From: Candidatus Omnitrophota bacterium
GTDB taxonomy: Bacteria > Hinthialibacterota > Hinthialibacteria > OLB16
Assembly (NCBI GenBank): GCA_029261095.1
Contig: JAJDBZ010000492.1
Location: 1-35,181, forward strand
Reading direction: 5' to 3'
Length of the DNA: 35,181 bases
Of the stretch, positions 8,536-16,446 are shown piece after piece. Both the position numbers and the translations under genes were made by a program. A model generated the notes under the pieces. It searched no databases. It had not been told where the DNA came from and saw only the letters and a program-made list of their open reading frames with translations. Positions within the stretch are counted from its first letter, which is position 1, and each line of letters opens with the position of its first letter.

Positions 8536-8961
8536 ATGGCAAACGCCTGCTGCGATACCCAAGTCGACCAAGTCCAAGGAACAAGCGACGAGGTCAAGAA
8601 AAGCGATGCGAGAATCGTGGAAGAGGAGTTCTGTATCCCGCCAGTCGATGTATTTGAAACTGGCGAGGAACTCGTTCTCTTGATCGATGTTCCAGGAGTC
8701 GTTCGGGAGAATATTAACCTCACGGTTGAACAGAACCTGCTAACCATCGAGGCCAAACAATCTCCCTCTGTTCCAGAAGGTCATGTCAAATGGCTGTGGA
8801 AAGAGCACGAACAGGTCTCTTACCGGAGACAGTTTCGACTGGGTGAGGAAGTTGACGTCGAGGGAATCAAAAGCGAGTTGAAAAACGGGGTTCTCAAGGT
8901 CTCCTTACCCAAGGTGAAACCAGCTCAACCCCGACGAATTGAAGTCAGCACCGCTGAATAA
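8536..8961 (+). CDS. Hsp20/alpha-crystallin family small heat shock protein (second copy)
   Basis: This 141-residue chaperone has an N-terminal arm with two adjacent cysteines (Cys5, Cys6) and an alpha-crystallin domain from about residue 36 ('IPPVDVFETGEELVL', 'IDVPGV') to 135, with 'NGVLKVSLPK' as the signature strand. A near-consensus AAAGGAGG site lies nine bases before the ATG. It is co-transcribed with the preceding hsp20 gene and followed by a strong terminator. The divergence from the first copy suggests an old duplication or separate origins rather than a recent tandem copy. Confidence 0.92.
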   Translation: MANACCDTQVDQVQGTSDEVKKSDARIVEEEFCIPPVDVFETGEELVLLIDVPGVVRENINLTVEQNLLTIEAKQSPSVPEGHVKWLWKEHEQVSYRRQFRLGEEVDVEGIKSELKNGVLKVSLPKVKPAQPRRIEVSTAE

Positions 8962-9022
8962 GATGAGCTCTGGTGTGTCAGACTATTTCAACAAATAGAG
9001 GTGGTCATGATACACGAGAATA

Positions 9023-9040
9023 ATCGGGGGCACGCCCGAT
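9023..9040. other. Small hairpin after the hsp20 operon
   Basis: A 6-base stem (ATCGGG/CCCGAT) with a 6-base loop lies between the second hsp20 stop and the main terminator. It may only help to stabilise the transcript end. Confidence 0.3.
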
Positions 9041-9056
9041 GAAGAGAAGTGAAAAG

Positions 9057-9096
9057 AAAACGGCTCTCTTTCCTATCAGGAAAGAGAGCCGTTTTT
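9057..9096. terminator. Strong bidirectional intrinsic terminator
   Basis: A perfect 13-base stem (CGGCTCTCTTTCC at 9061-9073 with its complement at 9079-9091, loop TATCA) is flanked by AAAA on the left and TTTTT on the right. It therefore works on both strands, ending the hsp20 operon from the left and rplU from the right. Confidence 0.9.
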
Positions 9097-9128
9097 CAAA
9101 TTATCATCTTGCCCGTTAAAGGCTAACC

Positions 9129-9515
9129 CTATTCGTCGTCAGCCTCAGCCTCGACCTCGGGTTTGGCTTTTTTCGGAGCGGAATATTTTTCGTTGATTCC
9201 GTTCGCTTGGATTGAATCGACACGGAGTCGGGTAAACGACTGACGATGTCCATTCATCCGGTAATAGTTTTTCCGTCTCTTGTACTTTCCAACAAGGATC
9301 TTCTTGCCGCGATCCTGGCGGACGACTTCGCAGACGACTTTGGCTCCATCGACATAAGGTGCGCCGACTTGGAGGTCTTCTCCCTCACCAACCGCGAGGA
9401 CTTCACTGATCTCGATAGTTTCATCCACTTCTTTTGGAAGTTTTTCGACATCGAAACGGTCTCCGACAGAGACTCTTTGTTGTTTTCCGCCTGAACGGAT
9501 GATGGCGTATACCAT
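9129..9515 (-). CDS. rplU: 50S ribosomal protein L21
   Basis: L21 binds 23S rRNA in the large ribosomal subunit. The start MVYAIIRSGGKQ is the family N-terminus; 'GKKILVGKYKRRKNYYR' and 'GHRQSFTRL' are the rRNA-binding part. ATG at 9515 is chosen because GGAG lies eight bases upstream; the in-frame GTG at 9524 overlaps that site. The protein has 128 residues against about 103 in most bacteria, because of a C-terminal extension rich in Lys, Pro, Glu and Asp. The usual next gene rpmA (L27) is absent: a terminator follows 33 bases after the stop. Confidence 0.96.
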   Translation of the reverse strand: MVYAIIRSGGKQQRVSVGDRFDVEKLPKEVDETIEISEVLAVGEGEDLQVGAPYVDGAKVVCEVVRQDRGKKILVGKYKRRKNYYRMNGHRQSFTRLRVDSIQANGINEKYSAPKKAKPEVEAEADDE

Positions 9516-9802
9516 TTTGTTCACTCCTTCACAGGTCGAAATTCGACCCTTCCACCTTCAATCTCATTATATCGTAGGACGGATCAGCGAAGCATAATCC
9601 ATCTCTTTACTCTGACACTTTTATCCTGGACTACCGATCTGGAATCGAGCCTCAATCGGAAACCGTAAGGACCTTTCTACGATTCCGGAGAATTCGCCCG
9701 AAATGCGGGTTCGGAAACACCAACCCTCTTTGAATCCTAAGGACGCAAACCCGGGGACGATAGGGATTTCAGACCCCTCCGTCAAGGGATACCACTGGTC
9801 GC

Positions 9803-10561
9803 TTACTTTCCAGCGTCAATAATGGCCCCAAAGGAATCGGCTTTGAGGCTTGCCCCTCCCACCAGGGCGCCGTCTATGTCCGGTTGAGAGAGCAATTCCT
9901 TGGCATTGTCCGGTTTGACACTACCTCCGTACTGAATGCGCAACCCATCAGCAACTGCGTCGTTTGTCAGATCCCGAAGGAGGGTGCGGATAAAAGCGTG
10001 AACGCTTTGCGCATCCTCAGGTGTGGCGGTTTTCCCTGTGCCGATCGCCCAGACGGGCTCATAAGCAATCACGAGTTTGGTGACATCATCCGGCCGAAGG
10101 CCGCCTAATCCGCCTCGGATTTGGGTTTCAACAACTTTTTCGGTCACTCCCTGCTCACGTTCCTGGTCGGTTTCTCCACAGCAAAGGATGGGGGTGAGTC
10201 CATGGGCCAGGGCGACTTTCACCTTTTCATTAATGAAGGCATCCGATTCTTTGAAAATGGTCCGACGCTCGGAATGACCTAGGATGACATGGGAGCATCC
10301 TACCGCAAGCAAGAAAGTGGGAGAGATTTCTCCAGTAAACGCACCGTTTTCAGCAGGATAGAGGTTTTGACCCCCGACTTGCACGTTTGTCCCTTGAGTC
10401 GCCTCGCAAACTGCAGCTATCGCAGTCGCGGGAGGACAGATGGCGACTTCGACATTGTCCTGAGATCCGGAGGCGTTCACCACTTCTTTGGCAAGCGCAA
10501 CCGCCTCGGCGGGAGCCCCATTCACCATCTTCCAGTTACCGGCGATAAAGATCTTACGCAT
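9803..10561 (-). CDS. tpiA: Triosephosphate isomerase
   Basis: TpiA interconverts dihydroxyacetone phosphate and glyceraldehyde 3-phosphate in glycolysis and gluconeogenesis. The 252 residues match the family length. The active site is complete: Asn9 and Lys11 in 'AGNWKM', His96 in 'LGHSERR', Glu168 in 'AYEPVWAIGTG', and the phosphate-binding 'YGGSV' near the C-terminus. The common neighbours pgk and secG are not present. The gene is divergent from lpxC/fabZ, with about 205 bases between them. The 287 bases downstream toward rplU carry no recognisable gene or strong hairpin. Confidence 0.97.
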   Translation of the reverse strand: MRKIFIAGNWKMVNGAPAEAVALAKEVVNASGSQDNVEVAICPPATAIAAVCEATQGTNVQVGGQNLYPAENGAFTGEISPTFLLAVGCSHVILGHSERRTIFKESDAFINEKVKVALAHGLTPILCCGETDQEREQGVTEKVVETQIRGGLGGLRPDDVTKLVIAYEPVWAIGTGKTATPEDAQSVHAFIRTLLRDLTNDAVADGLRIQYGGSVKPDNAKELLSQPDIDGALVGGASLKADSFGAIIDAGK

Positions 10562-10766
10562 AACGAACTCCTTGGTTGACTGATTCCGAGGGAGAAAACC
10601 TTGTAAAATGAATCGGAAATATCACGATCAGCGGAGGGGGTTTATGCCATGAAACCGGGAGATTGTATAGCGGATTCGGCCCGTTCTGGATTTCCTGCGA
10701 TCCTTTCCCTATTCTTCCCTCGCTCAGGAAATTTTGTAACCAAAAAAGGGAAAACTTGCAGATAAT

Positions 10767-12092
10767 ATGAGTGCACTTCAACAGACAGTCGCCAAAGAGG
10801 TCTCCTATTCGGGAGTCGGCCTCCACACTGGGAGCACGACCAAGGTTACTTTCAAACCGGCGCCACCCGACCATGGGTATGTATTTGTACGTACAGACCT
10901 TCCGGGGGAACCCAAGGTATCGGTCGATCCAGACAATGTCATCATTGAAGATGCGATCCGTCAGACAGCCTTAGGGTATGGCGAGGAGCGCATTTACACA
11001 GTCGAGCATGTCCTCAGCGCCTGTCGCGGAATGGGAGTCGACAACGTCATCATCGAAGTCGATGGAAATGAACCCCCGATCGCCGATGGGAGCGCGAAAC
11101 CTTTTGTCGATGTCCTCTTGGAAGCGGGATTCGTCAGCCAGGACCGTCCACGGCAATACATCACCATCAACGAACCGATCTGGTTGTTCAAGGATGGTCT
11201 CGAGTTGGCGGTCATTCCTTCGAACTCGACCGAAATCACCTTCAAGATTAATTATGACCACCCAGCAATCGGTATCGATTCCGCCAGTTTCCTGATCACT
11301 CCGGAGACCTACGCCCAAGAGATCGCACCAGCCCGCACCTTTTGTTTCCTAAGGGAGATTGAAGCACTGCGGGAACAGGGGAAAATCAAAGGCGGCTCCC
11401 TCGATTGCGCATTGGTGATCGGTGACGAAGGGTTTATCAATGAGGATCTCCGCTACCCCGATGAAATCATCCGGCACAAGATTCTCGATGTGATCGGAGA
11501 CTTCGCGCTGCTTGGAGCACCTCTCAAGGCACATATTATCGCGGTACGTTCCGGCCACGCATTCAATGTGGAGTTCGTGCAGAAAGTCGAGAAGACTCTC
11601 GGCATCAAACGCGGTCGTCCTGTATTCAATGTTCCTCTCGGATTGGGAGATATCAAGAAGATTCTGCCCCATCGTTACCCGTTCCTGATGGTGGATCGAA
11701 TCACCCAGATCGACGCGGAAACCGGGATTCACAAGGGATACAAGTCTGTCAGCGGCAACGAACCCTTCTTTGAAGGGCATTTCCCTGATCAAGCGATCAT
11801 GCCGGGCGCATTGATCCTGGAGTCGATGGCTCAGGTAGGGGCTGCCGCCATCTTGTCACTGCCTGAGAATCAAGGGAAATATGCCTACCTTCTCGGTGTG
11901 GACAAAGCCAAATTTCGTAAGCCGGTTCTCCCGGGAGATCGACTCGAAATTGAGTGCCGCCAGAAGAAATTCCGTAAGAAGATCGGATCCGTCGATTGTA
12001 CGGCTACTGTGAACGGCGAGACAGCTACCGAAGCAACGCTGACATTCGCTCTTATGGACCAGGAGTCGATGAACACTTCGGTCACCAAGTAA
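10767..12092 (+). CDS. lpxC/fabZ: Bifunctional UDP-3-O-acyl-N-acetylglucosamine deacetylase / 3-hydroxyacyl-ACP dehydratase
   Basis: One chain joins two enzymes that use the same hydroxyacyl-ACP pool. LpxC (residues 1-285) is the zinc deacetylase that commits to lipid A synthesis; FabZ (about 290-441) dehydrates 3-hydroxyacyl-ACP in fatty acid elongation. LpxC residues visible are Glu80-His81 ('EHVLSA'), His237 and Asp241 ('HKILDVIGD') and His264 ('RSGHAFN'). FabZ shows 'LPHRYPFLMVDRI', catalytic His338 ('FFEGHFP') and Glu352 ('LESMAQ'). The fusion is well known in Bacteroidetes, Chlorobi and some candidate phyla. It shows an LPS-type outer membrane. The next gene starts three bases after the stop. 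Confidence 0.97.
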   Translation: MSALQQTVAKEVSYSGVGLHTGSTTKVTFKPAPPDHGYVFVRTDLPGEPKVSVDPDNVIIEDAIRQTALGYGEERIYTVEHVLSACRGMGVDNVIIEVDGNEPPIADGSAKPFVDVLLEAGFVSQDRPRQYITINEPIWLFKDGLELAVIPSNSTEITFKINYDHPAIGIDSASFLITPETYAQEIAPARTFCFLREIEALREQGKIKGGSLDCALVIGDEGFINEDLRYPDEIIRHKILDVIGDFALLGAPLKAHIIAVRSGHAFNVEFVQKVEKTLGIKRGRPVFNVPLGLGDIKKILPHRYPFLMVDRITQIDAETGIHKGYKSVSGNEPFFEGHFPDQAIMPGALILESMAQVGAAAILSLPENQGKYAYLLGVDKAKFRKPVLPGDRLEIECRQKKFRKKIGSVDCTATVNGETATEATLTFALMDQESMNTSVTK

Positions 12093-12095
12093 GAG

Positions 12096-12734
12096 ATGAA
12101 AACCCAAAACCCCATTCTGGCGATGGTGGCTGCTGTTCTCTTTCTGACCGTCGTGTCTGGGATCGCCCCTTATGATCGCGCGACGTGGATATTCGAACTT
12201 TTATTTGGTCTGATCGAGGTCGGAGTCTTGGTTGCCATCTCTCCCAGGATCCGGTTCTCCAATCTCGTATACTTTCTTGTAGTCTGCCATTTTGCCATCC
12301 TCGCAGTTGGCGCCCAATACACCTACGCAGAGGTTCCATTATTCAACTGGCTTCGAGATGAGTTCGGTTTAGCCAGGAACCACTACGATCGTGTGGGCCA
12401 TTTCGCTCAGGGATTCTTTCCGGCGATTCTGATACGGGAAATCCTGATTCGTGTCGGGAAAATCGAAAAGGGCTGGCTCTGTGGTTTTCTTAGCGTGTTG
12501 GTCTGCCTGGCCTTTAGTGCTTTTTATGAAATTGTCGAGTTTGTGTGGGTCATCTTATTCTATCCCGACAAAGGCCCGGAGTGGTTGGGGATGCAAGGAG
12601 ACCCTTGGGATGCTCAATGGGACATGACCATGGCACTGGTTGGAGCCTCGCTTTCGGTGGCTCTTCTGTCAAAGTGGCACAATCGGTCAATGGTCAGGTG
12701 TTCAGGGAAAGAGCCTGTCAACAATGACGGATAG
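12096..12734 (+). CDS. DUF2238 (YjdF-like) integral membrane protein
   Basis: The 212-residue protein has about six hydrophobic segments and the family motifs 'HYDRVGHFAQGFFP', 'YEIVEFVW' and 'GMQGDPWDAQWDM', which mark PF09997 (DUF2238). The conserved His, Asp and Glu residues sit at membrane borders, but no biochemical function is established that I can name. It starts three bases after lpxC/fabZ and is therefore translated from the same transcript, which hints at an envelope role. Assignment to the family is firm; function is unknown. Confidence 0.85.
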   Translation: MKTQNPILAMVAAVLFLTVVSGIAPYDRATWIFELLFGLIEVGVLVAISPRIRFSNLVYFLVVCHFAILAVGAQYTYAEVPLFNWLRDEFGLARNHYDRVGHFAQGFFPAILIREILIRVGKIEKGWLCGFLSVLVCLAFSAFYEIVEFVWVILFYPDKGPEWLGMQGDPWDAQWDMTMALVGASLSVALLSKWHNRSMVRCSGKEPVNNDG

Positions 12735-12766
12735 TTACCCTAGATTTCCAATCTAAGCCTGGTCAC

Positions 12767-14197
12767 TCACAATTTCCTGCCATCGGGCCAGGGCCATCTC
12801 TGGAGAAGAATCTTTTGGATGCGTTTCCAATCGCGTGTCTTGTCATTGCGCTCATCCCAGGTGAACATCCTATCGAGGGCCAGCTCAAGAGATCCCAGTT
12901 CTTGTTGAAAATCAATATGATCTTGCTCAAACCTAATCCGGTTATCTCCGGCGAGCACCGGGTTCGATACCCATTCACGAAGAGATGTGGTCGTTTCACG
13001 GTAGGACCATTGAGTCCGGGCGTGGTCCTCGGCCGCACTGGCAATCGAAAGCAATCGTTCTTTATTGCTCGCTGTCTCGAGAAGAATTCGGACGGCTTCG
13101 GTCGCATCGCCAAGGGGGAGCCCGATCGCCTTCCCCTCTTTCACTAATTGCTCTGATGGTTGACAGACCGGAGTGGTTGCTACCACGACACGCCGCGCCA
13201 TCCATGAAAGGAACCGCGATCGATCGCCGAACCAGCTCTCCGGGATGTCCAAATCGCAATTGATTCCGATATCCGCCTCGGATTCATATTCAACCACTTC
13301 GGCCTGAGGAACCCATCCCACGAGGTGAATCCTGTTCTTGACCGGACTCTCTGAAACCCATTTCTCGAAGTTTGTGAAGCCTTCGTTATGGTGACCCCCG
13401 ATTCCACCTCCTAGACAGACAAAGCAACTCTTCAGCTCAGCTTGGAGCGTTCCCTCGACCACTTCGAAAAACATCCGCGTGTCTTGCCAAGTGTTAAATC
13501 CGCCCGAAGAGAAAAGGACTAAGTCATTCTCTTCACAGAGTTTTCCTCGGATACGTCCAGAGTTCTCCAACCTCTTTGGGCTGTTCGGAGGAAGCCCTGT
13601 TGGTTTCACAGTTACAAGGTTCTCTCCCAGTGTGTGTGCGTTGAGCCTGCCTACCATTCCGAGTTCCCCAAGGACCATGTCTGCCTGGCGTTGAGTGACT
13701 GCGCTGAACCGGTCGCCACGGATCAACATGGACTTGTAAACTGGAAAGACCTCAAAAATTGCTTGTGGATCGGGTTTCTCCATGAGAAGTTGAAGTTCCG
13801 GCATGAATCCTCCCTTGATGTCATACCAAGTGGGGAGACGGTGTTTGAGGAGGGTGGAGACCCATGCGGCAATCATGGATCCGGCGCTGATGACGCAATC
13901 CGGATCGAAGGCTGAGAGGGCCATTTGGATCTGCCGGGCGATTTTTACACAGTTCGTTCTGAAAGGTTCTTCATAATACTGGTGTTCGAAGTTTGGGGAG
14001 ATTTCTCTGGGCTGCTGGAGATATTCGATCTCAGGGATACCCTGTTGGCCAAATTCCAGAGTTATGGCTCGAACTTTGTGTCCGTCCTCCAGGAGAGGTT
14101 GGATCACCTGCCAGGTTCCCTCCGAAATCGAGTTCTGTGGAATCCTGGATTTATAGAATGGGAGAGGGCCGACACCGACGACGAAAATTTTTTTCAT
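12767..14197 (-). CDS. Glycosyltransferase-like protein (GT4/GT-B type)
   Basis: This 476-residue protein looks like a GT-B fold glycosyltransferase. Its N-terminal half begins 'MKKIFVVGVGPLPFYKSR' and contains 'DCVISAGSMIAAW'. The C-terminal nucleotide-sugar half has 'NDLVLFSSGGFNTWQD', 'IHLVGWVPQAEVVEYES' and 'DIGINCDLDIPESWFGDRS', which match the 'h.G.vp..el...y..adv.v' pattern of group 1 transferases. The usual E-x7-E motif is not clear. Donor and acceptor are unknown. It lies ten bases after hisI and is probably co-transcribed with fabH and hisI. Confidence 0.65.
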   Translation of the reverse strand: MKKIFVVGVGPLPFYKSRIPQNSISEGTWQVIQPLLEDGHKVRAITLEFGQQGIPEIEYLQQPREISPNFEHQYYEEPFRTNCVKIARQIQMALSAFDPDCVISAGSMIAAWVSTLLKHRLPTWYDIKGGFMPELQLLMEKPDPQAIFEVFPVYKSMLIRGDRFSAVTQRQADMVLGELGMVGRLNAHTLGENLVTVKPTGLPPNSPKRLENSGRIRGKLCEENDLVLFSSGGFNTWQDTRMFFEVVEGTLQAELKSCFVCLGGGIGGHHNEGFTNFEKWVSESPVKNRIHLVGWVPQAEVVEYESEADIGINCDLDIPESWFGDRSRFLSWMARRVVVATTPVCQPSEQLVKEGKAIGLPLGDATEAVRILLETASNKERLLSIASAAEDHARTQWSYRETTTSLREWVSNPVLAGDNRIRFEQDHIDFQQELGSLELALDRMFTWDERNDKTRDWKRIQKILLQRWPWPDGRKL

Positions 14198-14207
14198 GTT
14201 ATTCGGG

Positions 14208-14636
14208 TTACCCCGCTAGGGCCGGCACCTTTTCCCAATGGTCGCCATCAAGTCGGCGGTAGTAACAGGAAACTCGGGTTTCACCATCTGGTTTCTTGGT
14301 GTGACAGGCACCTTTGCCTTCTAGTCGAACGCGATAGAGGAGCGAATTCTGTTCGCAATTGACACGGACCTCGACGATCTTGAGTGTATCCCCCGAAGTC
14401 TTTCCTTTAACCCAGAGTTCGTTCCGAGAGGTGCTCCAAAAGGTGGCGATCCCATGCTCGACGGTGTACTGGAACGCCTCTTGGTTCGCATAGGCAACGA
14501 TCAATACTTCGCCACTATCGGCATCCTGAACGGCAACCGGTAATACATCCTGTTCGCACTGAGCAACCTTTTTGAGTTTGCCGAAATCGAGTTGAATGGA
14601 GTTGCCCTCTTCAAGGGCTTGGTGATCTGTACTCAT
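14208..14636 (-). CDS. hisI: Phosphoribosyl-AMP cyclohydrolase (HisI-like)
   Basis: HisI opens the adenine ring of phosphoribosyl-AMP in step three of histidine synthesis. The 142 residues show 'VLIVAYANQEAFQYT', 'FWSTSRNELWVKGKTSGD', 'GACHT' and 'SCYYRR', the family order. The three zinc cysteines are present (Cys94, Cys111, Cys124). The metal-binding Asp-Cys-Asp-x-Asp motif instead reads Asn-Cys-Glu-x-Asn, so the magnesium site is altered. ATG at 14636 is preferred; TTG at 14654 only extends the frame into the ribosome site. No other his gene is nearby, and hisE is not fused. It sits between fabH and the glycosyltransferase. Confidence 0.85.
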   Translation of the reverse strand: MSTDHQALEEGNSIQLDFGKLKKVAQCEQDVLPVAVQDADSGEVLIVAYANQEAFQYTVEHGIATFWSTSRNELWVKGKTSGDTLKIVEVRVNCEQNSLLYRVRLEGKGACHTKKPDGETRVSCYYRRLDGDHWEKVPALAG

Positions 14637-14677
14637 GGTTTTAGTTCTCTCCAATTTAGACGGTTGTCGCCCTGCCT

Positions 14678-15655
14678 CTACCAGTCGATCAACATCGTCC
14701 CCCAGGTGAATCCGGCACCGAATGCAACGAGGAGCACCTTGTCACCGCTTTTGATCCGCCCCCCGCTCGCAGCCTCATGCAAGCAGATCGGAACAGAGGC
14801 GGCCGAAGTGTTCCCATAAAACTCGATGTTGCTGGCCACACGATCCTCCGAAAAACCAAGTCGTTCTTGGACTGCATCGGTGATCCGTTGGTTGGCTTGG
14901 TGCGGAACCAAGAGGGCGATATCGTCGACCGATAAGTCGTTCTTCTCCAAAGCGCGGGTGATGACCTTCTCGGCGAGAGTTACCGCTAACTTGTAAACAT
15001 CCCGGCCTTTGACGACCGCATACTGAAGACCCTGGTCGACAGTTTCATGGGTGGTGGGGACCTTCGATCCCCCGCCCGGGACATGAATGAGATCCGCATA
15101 GGCGCCGTCGGCTCCGAGCTCCGTGTAGCCGAGGCCCGGTTTGTCCGATGCAGTCACCAGAGTGGCTCCGGCGCCATCGCCAAACAGGATGCAGGACCCT
15201 CTATCTTCCCAATTGATCACCTTGGTCAAAGTCTCGGCCCCAACGACCATGACATTCTCGTAGAGACCTCCGCGGATGTAGGCATCGGCAATCGATAAAG
15301 CATAGACATACCCGGAACAAGCCGCGGATATATCGAACGCTGCGGCATTCTTGGCTCCCAGAGACTCCTGAGCGAGGCATGCGGATGCGGGGAAAGGGAG
15401 GTCCGGTGTGATGGTGGCGACTATCAGGCACTGAAGATCCATCGGATCCATCCCCGCCTTCTCGAGCGCCTGCTTCGAGGCGGCTGCGGCAAAGTTCGAG
15501 GTGGCTTGTCCCTCACTGGAGACTCTTCGCTCGTGGATACCGGTGCGTCCATAGATCCATTCGTCGGAAGTTTCCACTTTCTTTGCGATATCATCATTGG
15601 TGACGATGTTTTCGGGTAATGACATCCCGGTCGAAACGATACGGGCGAAGGTCAT
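14678..15655 (-). CDS. fabH: 3-oxoacyl-ACP synthase III
   Basis: FabH condenses acetyl-CoA or another acyl-CoA with malonyl-ACP to start fatty acid synthesis. The 325-residue protein has the thiolase-fold triad Cys113 ('SAACSGYVYAL'), His252 ('VPHQANQRI') and Asn282 ('YGNTSAAS'), and the 'TSDEWIYGRTGI' motif. ATG at 15655 is chosen because AGGAG lies eight bases upstream; the frame extends to 15682. No fabD, fabG or acpP lies nearby. A 19-base inverted repeat 30 bases before the start may be an operator. hisI follows after 41 bases. Confidence 0.95.
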   Translation of the reverse strand: MTFARIVSTGMSLPENIVTNDDIAKKVETSDEWIYGRTGIHERRVSSEGQATSNFAAAASKQALEKAGMDPMDLQCLIVATITPDLPFPASACLAQESLGAKNAAAFDISAACSGYVYALSIADAYIRGGLYENVMVVGAETLTKVINWEDRGSCILFGDGAGATLVTASDKPGLGYTELGADGAYADLIHVPGGGSKVPTTHETVDQGLQYAVVKGRDVYKLAVTLAEKVITRALEKNDLSVDDIALLVPHQANQRITDAVQERLGFSEDRVASNIEFYGNTSAASVPICLHEAASGGRIKSGDKVLLVAFGAGFTWGTMLIDW

Positions 15656-15684
15656 GCATCCTACTCCTGGTCCGATCCACAATC

Positions 15685-15703
15685 TCTCATGCTGGACATG
15701 AGA
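15685..15703. promoter_or_regulatory. Inverted repeat upstream of fabH, possible operator
   Basis: Seven-base arms (TCTCATG / CATGAGA) around a 5-base centre lie 30 bases before the fabH start. The position suits an operator or a leader hairpin. It does not match the FapR or FabT sites I know. Confidence 0.3.
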
Positions 15704-15864
15704 ATTCTGGATGCGCTTATCATTCGAGGCCCTTAATTGCAGGGGCGGAATCTTACGCGGAAAGCGTATGAGAGATGAACCTTAAGCCCGCGATTCGGAA
15801 TCGGCAAGGTGAGCGAGGACGGAGTCGGTCAACCTGAAAAGAAGATTTCCTTTAAAGCGTTTTA

Positions 15865-16365
15865 TCAGGTTAATTCGCCCATGATGTCATTGAGAGTCGG
15901 AATGATCAGGCGCTCCATTCCGAGTTTGACGGCAGAAGGTGACCCCGGAAGACTAAACACAGGATGGTCCTCGATGATACCGGCAGAAGCCCGGGTTAAC
16001 ATTGCTTTCGGTCCCAGTTCTTTGTAGGCGAGATCGCGAAACAATTCCCCAAATCCAGGGATTTCACTCTCATAAAGTTGACTCAGGATACTGAAAGTAA
16101 TATCCCTTTTGGCGATGCCGGTTCCCCCTGTTATGAGGATGAGGTTGCATTCCTCATCGGCGAGGGCCTCCGCAAGTCCTTCGCGGATAGTGTTCTCGTG
16201 ATTCTTGAGTATTCGTTTATAGACCAACTCATGTCCCTGCCCATGCAAGAGTTCTTCGATCGCATGGGCGTTCTTATCATGGTCGCTACTAAGAGACCCG
16301 CTGATACTCAGAACCACACAGCGCGCGATTCCAGTCTGTGATTCCGCCCTATCGAGGACTGACAT
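15865..16365 (-). CDS. MoaB/Mog family molybdopterin-binding protein
   Basis: The family adenylylates molybdopterin (Mog/MogA) or is a related MoaB, in molybdenum cofactor synthesis. The 166 residues show 'TGGTG' (79-83), followed by 'AKRDIT', and 'LPGSPSAV' (139-146), the two ligand loops. ATG at 16365 is chosen since AAAGG lies nine bases before it; the open frame runs 270 bases further upstream, into the promoter region of the divergent gene, without similarity. No other moa or moe gene is in the window, so the exact role is uncertain. Confidence 0.85.
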   Translation of the reverse strand: MSVLDRAESQTGIARCVVLSISGSLSSDHDKNAHAIEELLHGQGHELVYKRILKNHENTIREGLAEALADEECNLILITGGTGIAKRDITFSILSQLYESEIPGFGELFRDLAYKELGPKAMLTRASAGIIEDHPVFSLPGSPSAVKLGMERLIIPTLNDIMGELT

Positions 16366-16446
16366 GATGTTTTTCCTTTCTCTCTTTTTTTGGTCTGGAA
16401 AGCATCTCGTGCCATCGGCATCAAACACTGCTATATTATACTGGAT

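Noticed and set aside
12741-12755. Hairpin TAGATT/AATCTA between convergent genes
   Set aside because: Six A/T-rich pairs with a three-base loop and no T run: too weak to call a terminator.
15831-15871. Inverted pair AACCTGA/TCAGGTT at the end of the Mog-like gene
   Set aside because: A 27-base loop and a stem of seven pairs that includes the stop codon; likely chance.
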